Shown piece by piece: positions 15,688 through 20,855 of a stretch of 20,855 nucleotides of DNA. This stretch comes from CAZFDE01 sp964517795. Lineage in GTDB: Bacteria; Planctomycetota; Phycisphaerae; Sedimentisphaerales; Anaerobacaceae. The stretch spans positions 1-20,855 of the forward strand of contig CAZFDE010000046.1 of NCBI GenBank assembly GCA_964517795.1. The letters run 5' to 3'. Under the pieces are notes generated by a model that did no database searches, was not told where the DNA came from, and saw nothing but the letters and a program-made list of their open reading frames with translations. The position numbers were made by a program, and so were the translations under genes. How positions within the stretch are numbered: the first letter of the stretch is position 1; each line of letters opens with the position of its first letter.

Positions 15688-16458
15688 TTATGATTGTTCG
15701 AGCGTTTCGAGATGCTTTTTTAATGCTTCGGTATTTTTATGATCGGTCATATCGGCAGTCAGCGCGCTCACCGTGATATACCCTTCGGCCAGGGCGGTCG
15801 TGTCCTTGGCGATCGGTTCGTGCCGGTGCGGACCGCCTTCAAGGTGGAATTCGAGATGGCCGTCATCGTTTTCTTTGCGGATATACTGTTCGTGAAAGCC
15901 TTCGGTCGATTGTGGGACAACACGGACGCCTTTGGGTTTGCCCCGCGACAGCGGCGGGACGTTAATATTGACCACGTAACCGGGCTGAATCGGCAGAAAT
16001 TTCTTCAGGGTGTCGAAGCAATACCGGGCGGCGAGGTCAAAGTCGATCTGTTCTTCCCATGCGACGCTGACGGCGACCGCCGGGATTCGTAAAAACGCGG
16101 CTTCCATGGCGGCCGCGACTGTACCGGAATAATAGACATTAATGCCGGCATTGGCGCCGTTGTTGACGCCGGAGACGACCAGGTCCACCGGTTCTTCAAT
16201 CAGATTCATACAAGCCAGTTTCACGCAGTCGGCGGGGGAGCCCTGGACACTGTAACCGGAAAATGTGCCCTTGATATCGACCTTGTTGCAGATCAGCGGG
16301 CCGTGGAAAGTGATCGAGTGGCTCGCGCCCGAGCGGCTTTTGTCGGGGGCGACGACCTCAACATCCGCCATTTCGCTCAGCAACGGATATATTGCAGCGA
16401 TGCCTGGGGCAAAGATGCCGTCGTCATTGGTTAGTAAGATACGCATTTTCTTTTCCAT
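15688..16458 (-). CDS. surE: 5'/3'-nucleotidase SurE
   Basis: A 256-residue metal-dependent phosphatase that removes phosphate from nucleoside monophosphates and takes part in nucleotide salvage and stress survival. The hallmark MRILLTNDDGIFAPGI carries the metal-binding Asp pair. PDKSRSGASHSIT and SGVNNGANAG are the other active-site segments. Homologues usually begin at MRILLTNDDG, which is the ATG at 16446 here with GGAAAAG in front of it. The ATG at 16458 adds four residues (MEKK) and lies 7 bases after a consensus -10 box, fitting leaderless translation. I chose 16458, but 16446 is equally possible. It heads the operon with the ACT and UPF0210 genes. Confidence 0.95.
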   Translation of the reverse strand: MEKKMRILLTNDDGIFAPGIAAIYPLLSEMADVEVVAPDKSRSGASHSITFHGPLICNKVDIKGTFSGYSVQGSPADCVKLACMNLIEEPVDLVVSGVNNGANAGINVYYSGTVAAAMEAAFLRIPAVAVSVAWEEQIDFDLAARYCFDTLKKFLPIQPGYVVNINVPPLSRGKPKGVRVVPQSTEGFHEQYIRKENDDGHLEFHLEGGPHRHEPIAKDTTALAEGYITVSALTADMTDHKNTEALKKHLETLEQS

Positions 16459-16529
16459 GCGGACGATTTTAATCCGAACGGGCTCGATTGTCAATTGACA
16501 GGGGAGGATTGCCGTCTATAATCACAGCT
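16459..16529. promoter_or_regulatory. divergent back-to-back promoters for surE and nnrE
   Basis: A perfect 12-base palindrome, TGTCAATTGACA (16489-16500), consists of two abutting consensus -35 boxes, one per strand. Forward: TTGACA 16495-16500, 16-base spacer, TATAAT 16517-16522, then 7 bases to the nnrE ATG. Reverse: TTGACA 16494-16489, 17-base spacer, TAAAAT 16471-16466, then 7 bases to the surE ATG at 16458. The layout predicts leaderless mRNAs on both sides, and polymerase can sit on only one side at a time. Confidence 0.75.
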
Positions 16530-17228
16530 ATGCTGAAACGATACGACTTGCAATCCGGCCTGGCGGTGATGACACGCGACGAGGTTCGCGGCGTCGATAG
16601 CTGGGCGATCAACGAATTAGGGATCCCCGGTGTGGTGCTGATGGAAAATGCCGGCCGGACGTGTGCGGAATTTCTGATCGATAAGCTCAAAGGCAAACCG
16701 AATGCAAACGTCGCGGTCTTCTGCGGCAGCGGTAATAACGGCGGCGACGGGTATGTGATCGCGCGGCATCTGGCCAATGCGGGAATTGACGTAACGGTTG
16801 TGATCTGCTGCGATCCGGAGAAGATCGACGGCGATGCCCGGATCAATTTCGAGATTATTCGAAAGATGGGATTGCATATCGGGGTGCTCGACTTGACGGC
16901 CGATTCGGTGCCGTCCAAAGTGCAAACCCTATGCGGGGGTGCCGAAATTGTCGTCGATGCGCTATTCGGGACCGGGTTGTCGGGCGAACTGCGGCCGCGC
17001 TATCAGGTGCTGATCAATACGATCAACGGCTGCGAGAAGCCGGTGCTGGCCGTGGATATCCCATCGGGTCTGGATTGCGACGAGGGCAACGTCCTGGGGG
17101 CCTGTATCAAGGCGGCCTGGACGATCAGCTTTGTTGCGGTCAAACAGGGATTCACCGCCCAATCTGCCGCCGAATATACCGGCGAGGTCTATGTCGCCTC
17201 CATCGGCATCGAGCCGAGTGAACGATGA
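16530..17228 (+). CDS. nnrE: NAD(P)H-hydrate epimerase (YjeF N-terminal domain)
   Basis: A 232-residue enzyme that interconverts R- and S-forms of damaged, hydrated NAD(P)H so that the dehydratase can repair it. The motifs GIPGVVLMENAGR, VFCGSGNNGGDGYVIARHL, VDALFGTGLSGE and VLAVDIPSGLDCDEG match the epimerase domain, including the potassium and substrate loops. The C-terminal NnrD dehydratase domain that is often fused is absent, so the partner enzyme must be encoded elsewhere. The frame is open to a TTG at 16488, but that lies within the promoter. The ATG at 16530, right after the consensus -10, is chosen. Confidence 0.93.
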   Translation: MLKRYDLQSGLAVMTRDEVRGVDSWAINELGIPGVVLMENAGRTCAEFLIDKLKGKPNANVAVFCGSGNNGGDGYVIARHLANAGIDVTVVICCDPEKIDGDARINFEIIRKMGLHIGVLDLTADSVPSKVQTLCGGAEIVVDALFGTGLSGELRPRYQVLINTINGCEKPVLAVDIPSGLDCDEGNVLGACIKAAWTISFVAVKQGFTAQSAAEYTGEVYVASIGIEPSER

Positions 17229-17287
17229 TTTTGAAATAGGCATCAAAGGATCTAAACATTGTAAAACATTGCCTGTCCCGAACAAAA

Positions 17288-17568
17288 TCGGGGTCGTACA
17301 TTCTTGCGCGGAGATAGTACCAGCCGATCTCGTCATCGTACCGCTGGCCGGTGAACTTGTAGTTATTCTCGGTGGTCTCTGTGCACTCTGTGGCTATCGG
17401 TTTTCCGTAGAAGTCATAGGTATAATGGTTCTTGACCGCGGCCTGATTATCGATCACCATTCTTACCGAGCCTAAACGATCGTGCAGATAGAAGTACCGC
17501 GCATCGTCATGATCGCCGTCGTGGGCCGCCAATACCTCGCTGTTCGCATAAATCACCATTTTCTCAAT
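17288..17568 (-). pseudogene. orphan RHS core fragment (281-base copy)
   Basis: Read on the minus strand, this stretch encodes 94 residues matching the RHS gene at 19934-20214 without any gap: MVIYANSEVLAAH, LHDRLGSVRM, NNYKFTGQRYDDEIGWYYLRARMYDP. By eye the DNA is about 85% identical, near-perfect at both ends and divergent in the middle. The frame has no stops but loses its match right after MYDPD, then runs antisense into nnrE. It lacks the part upstream of MVIY and any C-terminal tip. Its upper end begins 8 bases after the stop of the preceding membrane-protein gene. It is a broken remnant of a second RHS copy. Confidence 0.85.
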
Positions 17569-17575
17569 TTCCCGA

Positions 17576-18046
17576 TTAAGCCAGCAACTGTTTAATTGCT
17601 TCTTCTTCGGCCCTTTTCTCCAATGTTCGATAGCAGGTTGTCAACACAAATTCCACCGTATAACAAAGCATAATCGCAGCAAACGTACCAATCATTAATC
17701 TATTTACTGCAATGCTTGAATCCGGTTGTTCATGTCGGGTTTTTATCAAACAATAGACTCGATAAAACATAAGTACACTAATAACAGCACCATAAGTAAC
17801 GAATGTGCCTGCTGTGATTTTCAGCCAGTTCGGACATGTATTTTTCAGTCCCTTATGAAAGAACCAATGCTTTCCTTTTCTCAATTCTCGCGTCAGATAA
17901 GCCCGTGTAAAAACAACGATGCCCAGACCGATGTTAAGCGTCATCGCAATCCGGTTTGTTGGAAGATCATAGCCCAATGCAAGGCCTATATGTGCGATAA
18001 AACTCGTAAGAGCTCCAAAAAAATCAAGATATAACAAAATCAGCAT
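17576..18046 (-). CDS. four-helix small membrane protein, possible RHS immunity
   Basis: A 156-residue unknown protein with hydrophobic segments near 4-24, 33-50, 78-98 and 116-138, and an acidic/basic C-terminal tail (EKRAEEEAIKQ). The CPNWLK motif sits before the third helix. Layout and length match the next gene upstream (157 residues, PSW at the same position), so the two are probably distant paralogues. GAGG about 6 bases before the ATG supports the start. Codon use is more AT-rich than in the housekeeping genes. The place between an RHS tip and a second RHS core fits an immunity gene or a gene carried with a tip cassette, but nothing in the sequence proves it. Confidence 0.7.
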   Translation of the reverse strand: MLILLYLDFFGALTSFIAHIGLALGYDLPTNRIAMTLNIGLGIVVFTRAYLTRELRKGKHWFFHKGLKNTCPNWLKITAGTFVTYGAVISVLMFYRVYCLIKTRHEQPDSSIAVNRLMIGTFAAIMLCYTVEFVLTTCYRTLEKRAEEEAIKQLLA

Positions 18047-18064
18047 TGCAGCCTCGATATAACA

Positions 18065-18538
18065 TTACTCTGAATCCGGTTGAGAATCTAATAGTGGATG
18101 GCCATACTTCTTTAAGCGTCGGCATGCGTATAACCAACCAAATACAAATGAATATAAGAGCAAAGTTAAACTGGTAGCCATTCTGATTTTTGCATCCATT
18201 GCACTACCCGTATTCGTCAGGGACGGATCTGAGGAATGCTTAAAAAGAAAATAGTAAATTGTGCTCCCTGTCGCATAGAGCAATAAAACAGCTCCAACCG
18301 AGATCGCCCATGAAGGAATAATGTCTCGCAAAACCTTTTTATAATCACTTTTGCTGAGTTTTACCGTTTCCCTTTGCAGGGTGAATATCGTTGGATACAC
18401 CAAAATAAAAACACCAAATGGGCCGGCGATTAATAATAGTTTATCGGAAGGTTGAAAAAAATGGAAAAACGTATTCAAATGAACAAGTACACATATGGAA
18501 GATAGAAGAATTGTAAAACCCGTCAAATATTTAATCAT
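18065..18538 (-). CDS. four-helix small membrane protein, paralogue of the next gene
   Basis: A 157-residue unknown protein with membrane helices near 4-21, 35-55, 77-98 and 119-139. An open frame extends back to a TTG at 18577, but the ATG at 18538 has GCGAGG six bases upstream and gives the same size as its neighbour. It shares with that neighbour a P-x-W motif just before the third helix (residues 75-77), the helix spacing and a basic exit after helix four (CRRLKKYG). It lies 18 bases before the next gene and about 40 bases after the DUF3592-like gene, so the three are probably co-transcribed. Function is unknown; the association with RHS suggests immunity. Confidence 0.68.
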   Translation of the reverse strand: MIKYLTGFTILLSSICVLVHLNTFFHFFQPSDKLLLIAGPFGVFILVYPTIFTLQRETVKLSKSDYKKVLRDIIPSWAISVGAVLLLYATGSTIYYFLFKHSSDPSLTNTGSAMDAKIRMATSLTLLLYSFVFGWLYACRRLKKYGHPLLDSQPDSE

Positions 18539-18578
18539 TTTGACCTCGCTAAATAAGCGGTTACAATAAATCGCCAAA

Positions 18579-19214
18579 TTATTTTATATCTGAAAGCCTA
18601 TACCATTTCATATAACTGTAATCTTCAACTTTGATTTCATCCTTGAATTTATCCAGTAACCCCAACTTGCCTGCTTCTCTGAATGTTTTTCGGTAATGTG
18701 GGTAATTGACAAAATCATATAGTTCACAATTTATTTTCGGATTTGCTGGATTGTATATTATCTTGACGGGGTCACCTTTAGAAAAATTGCTGTAGTAATC
18801 TTTAGGTCCATAAGCACTTCCCCAATAGACTTTCGCTTCTTCATTTGCGGAATTTGGTTCTATTTCAAAGTTATAAAGAATCATCCATGCAGGTGGAGCC
18901 CATTTGTCATACCAGCTATCTTTAGCAACTGTTCCGGTAGCAACCTGTCCTTTTTCTAATAAGACAAGTTGATTTTCAGTTTTTTTCATCATCATACGAT
19001 AGGGTCTATCTATACTCATATAAATAAAAACACCAATAGCAAATACTCCTACTGCGCGTGCTGTCCAAACAATAAAAATTTTATTGATAATCGGAATGCT
19101 AAAGAAGCTATTCGGATATCTCTTGATTTGCCAATTACCCATAAACCTTGAAATGATAAACACAAATATTCCAAATATTAGAAATGGAACCAAGTCAATA
19201 TTAAAAAAGAACAT
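18579..19214 (-). CDS. DUF3592-like membrane protein
   Basis: A 211-residue protein with two N-terminal membrane helices (about 7-25 and 48-68). A soluble domain follows with the DUF3592 pattern: LEKGQVATGTVAKDSWYD, ILYNFEIE, VYWGSAYG, then FSKGDPVKIIYNPANPKINCEL. DUF3592 proteins have no established function and occur often beside secreted-toxin or RHS loci. AAGGA about 9 bases before the ATG supports the start. It is the first gene after the RHS stop, 94 bases downstream, in strongly AT-rich DNA that suggests separate origin. The classical immunity position makes it the best candidate to protect against the RHS C-terminus. Confidence 0.7.
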   Translation of the reverse strand: MFFFNIDLVPFLIFGIFVFIISRFMGNWQIKRYPNSFFSIPIINKIFIVWTARAVGVFAIGVFIYMSIDRPYRMMMKKTENQLVLLEKGQVATGTVAKDSWYDKWAPPAWMILYNFEIEPNSANEEAKVYWGSAYGPKDYYSNFSKGDPVKIIYNPANPKINCELYDFVNYPHYRKTFREAGKLGLLDKFKDEIKVEDYSYMKWYRLSDIK

Positions 19215-19308
19215 TTTTACAATCCTTAACTTTTATCATTTGTAAAGCTTCATCATTCAGACCAAGAACTTAGATAATTAATTTAAATTATTAAAAATTT
19301 AGACATAT

Positions 19309-20355
19309 TTAATCCATCAATACATTTAAATCAATACCGGTCATCGCCATAAATTTGAGTATAAATCGGGCTTCCCCATGTGTGTCAGACTGGTAAAAGG
19401 CTTCACTGGCGCCCATGCCCACAATATCCTCAAAGCCCAAGGTTTCGCTGTGTTCAAGTGATATATAAGTCTGAGTTCGTTGAGCATAAAATTCAACTGA
19501 CGGCAATGAAACGCTTCCGCCGATATTAAATTCTATTCCATGATAACCTTTTCCTCGTATGTATTCTACTGCTCCGCCAACTAATCCGCTTCCTATGCCA
19601 CCGCCAAGTGACCAACCAGCTCCTTTCAAATCCATAATAGTATCTGCATTTGTAATACCAAAACTTAAACCCATTGACGCTGTTGGTGTTCCGATCCCTT
19701 CGGCTGCTATGCCAATAATACCCCAATTCCCCTGGTCATCCCAGGCAATTCCAGTTTGACCGCAAAGATTATATCCAAAGGACTGCATTGCACTGAAAGT
19801 AAAATAGTACGCAGCCAGCCCTGCCGGATCAAGCCAGTTAACTGGGTCATTATTGCAGTAATGATATTTGTGGAGCGTTAGCGGCCGGGCCATTTCACCC
19901 GCAACCGGGTCGCGTGAGACGAAGCGGCCGAGTTCGGGGTCGTACATTCTTGCGCGGAGATAGTACCAGCCGATCTCGTCATCGTACCGCTGGCCTGTGA
20001 ACTTATAGTTATTCTCGGTGGTCTCTGTGACCTCTGTGGCTATAGGAGAACCGTAGGGGTCGTAGGTATAGCTGTTTTGGGCCGCGGCCTGATCGTCGAT
20101 GATCATTCGGACCGAGCCGAGGCGGTCGTGCAGATAGAAGACCCTTGACGCCTGATGATCGCCGGTGTGGGCCGCCAAAACCTCGCTGTTCGCATAAATC
20201 ACCATTTTCTCAATGGTACCGCCGGTTGGTTCGATTTCAAGCAAAATCACGGGCAATTCGCCGACCGTATCGACGATATAGGTGCGATTGGTCGTGCCGC
20301 TGCCGGTAACCGTAACGGACTTGGAACAGCGATTGCCCGCGGAATCATATTTCAA
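19309..20355 (-). CDS. RHS-repeat protein C-terminal part with unknown tip (5'-truncated)
   Basis: A 348-residue reading frame is the C-terminal end of an RHS/YD-repeat protein; complete members are usually far longer. YDSAGNR (3-9), LHDRLGSVRM (75-84), SYTYDPYG, and FTGQRYDDEIGWYYLRARMYDPELGRFVSRDP (119-150) form the conserved core end, and NNDPVNWLDPAGL (168-180) marks its close. The last 168 residues are a Gly-rich tip that I do not recognise (GWSLGGGIGSGLVGGAVEYI). In-frame TGA at 20395-20397 blocks extension, the TTG start has no ribosome site, and no signal peptide is present. It is therefore a truncated gene or a silent cassette. The tip is followed by three membrane-protein genes. Confidence 0.75.
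   Translation of the reverse strand: MKYDSAGNRCSKSVTVTGSGTTNRTYIVDTVGELPVILLEIEPTGGTIEKMVIYANSEVLAAHTGDHQASRVFYLHDRLGSVRMIIDDQAAAQNSYTYDPYGSPIATEVTETTENNYKFTGQRYDDEIGWYYLRARMYDPELGRFVSRDPVAGEMARPLTLHKYHYCNNDPVNWLDPAGLAAYYFTFSAMQSFGYNLCGQTGIAWDDQGNWGIIGIAAEGIGTPTASMGLSFGITNADTIMDLKGAGWSLGGGIGSGLVGGAVEYIRGKGYHGIEFNIGGSVSLPSVEFYAQRTQTYISLEHSETLGFEDIVGMGASEAFYQSDTHGEARFILKFMAMTGIDLNVLMD
19934..20214 (-). repeat. 281-base direct repeat, RHS copy
   Basis: This part of the RHS gene corresponds gap-free to 17288-17568 in the same orientation. The spacing between the two copies is about 2.6 kb. Recombination between them would remove the tip and the three membrane-protein genes. Confidence 0.85.
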
Positions 20356-20397
20356 AGCGACCGACGGCGAAGCTAACGTCCCGTAAAATCCATGTCA

Positions 20398-20709
20398 AAG
20401 GGCGAAAATCAGCGGCCCGAAGCGGGTTTTGCGCATCGCTGATGGACGGCGCGCGCATCGGCGATGTCGGGACCGCGCATCGACGATGGTCAGCGCGCGC
20501 ATCGGTTATGTCGGGCGCGCGCATCGGTAATGGTCGAGCGTCGCTACAGGCGTTATGATCGGTATTATCGTAAAGCGGAAGTCATGGATGGGGCATCGCT
20601 ATGTCCACCCGATTGGATGAGGGTAAATCGCCATCGGTGGTGCGTTGCACATGGCGGTCGCGTGTTGCCCTGCGAAAACGTATCTCAATGGCCCTTACCG
20701 GTTGCTGTT
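20398..20709. repeat. 312-base gap with irregular ATCG/ATG tandem repeat
   Basis: Between the RHS stop barrier and the next gene end, 20431-20537 holds about five units of roughly 19-24 bases. Each has the form GCGCGCATCGnnnATG, followed by GTCGGG or GGTC. Within each unit CATCGnnGATG is itself a short inverted repeat. Bases 20538-20709 show no gene, promoter or terminator that I can support. Confidence 0.5.
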
Positions 20710-20855
20710 TTAGAACGCGCCAGGTTGTTTGGCCAGTTCCTTATAGCCGATGAAATACAGGAACCGTTCCACATCGAAGACCGGGATCCAGAGCGTTTCA
20801 GCCTGTTCGATCACCGTGTTGTAATGTTCGCGTTTGCGGATACTGGCTTCGTATT
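20710..20855 (-). CDS. C-terminal end of an unidentified protein (partial)
   Basis: A frame runs in from the right edge and ends at TAA (20712-20710). It gives 47 residues ending ELAKQPGAF, and includes WIPVFDVERFLYFIGYKELA. The composition and codon use look like the local GC-rich genes, so it is probably a real protein end. No family is recognised. Confidence 0.5.
   Translation of the reverse strand, partial: YEASIRKREHYNTVIEQAETLWIPVFDVERFLYFIGYKELAKQPGAF

Noticed and set aside
16488..16529. A longer nnrE starting at TTG 16488.
   Set aside because: It would place coding sequence across a consensus -35/-10 promoter, and the added residues are not part of the family.
17152..17287. Extension of the RHS fragment reading frame antisense into nnrE.
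   Set aside because: Homology ends exactly at 17288; the rest is a chance frame opposite a conserved enzyme gene.
18539..18577. A longer start (TTG 18577) for the 157-residue membrane protein.
   Set aside because: The ATG at 18538 has a good ribosome site and matches the length of its paralogue.
20431..20537. A short CRISPR-like array.
   Set aside because: The units are irregular in length and sequence, with no constant repeat and no spacer of fixed size, and no cas genes are present.

Overview
The window looks like a chromosomal stretch of a Planctomycetota bacterium, most likely from the Phycisphaerae side. This is an inference. It rests on moderately GC-rich coding DNA with wide gene spacing, a PilB/GspE-type system mixed with signalling genes, an N-terminal excisionase-like helix-turn-helix on a membrane protein, and RHS fragments with the YYLRARMYDP motif. 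No rRNA or tRNA is present to settle it, and the lineage call is only moderately confident.

Positions 1-6984 (+ strand) form one dense run of genes. It holds the tail of an unknown gene, a PAS histidine kinase, a single-domain response regulator, a GAF/HD-GYP cyclic-di-GMP phosphodiesterase, a STAS protein, a GspE/PilB ATPase with an MshEN-type N-terminus, and a GspF/PilC inner-membrane protein. The order suggests that a two-component input, cyclic-di-GMP turnover and partner switching are coupled to a type II secretion or type IV pilus motor. The ATPase has Asn where Walker A normally has Thr/Ser.

Positions 6985-12095 (+ strand) start with a 345-base gap holding a GC-rich hairpin element and a good sigma-70 promoter. 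The classical rpsO-pnp pair follows, then a sensorless NtrB-like kinase and an NtrC-type sigma-54 activator. A 155-bp, almost perfectly centred palindrome with 25-bp terminal inverted repeats and flanking TA dinucleotides (12153-12311) lies between this operon and the next, convergent gene. It looks like a MITE of IS630/Tc1-mariner type and supplies that gene's stop codon.

Positions 12309-16458 (- strand) hold surE, an ACT-domain protein (UPF0237), its usual partner UPF0210 and an NTF2-like membrane protein, all closely spaced, followed by a separate membrane protein with a helix-turn-helix N-terminus. surE is divergent from nnrE (NAD(P)H-hydrate epimerase, + strand). Their promoters share a 12-bp palindrome made of two abutting TTGACA boxes, and each -10 box sits exactly 7 nt from an ATG. 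Both genes therefore look leaderless.

Positions 17229-20855 (- strand) are an accessory region: a 5'-truncated RHS gene with an unrecognised 168-residue C-terminus, three AT-rich small membrane-protein genes, and a 281-bp gap-free second copy of the RHS core that abuts the last of them. This resembles displaced RHS/polymorphic-toxin tip cassettes with candidate immunity genes. A short irregular tandem repeat and the end of another unknown gene close the window.
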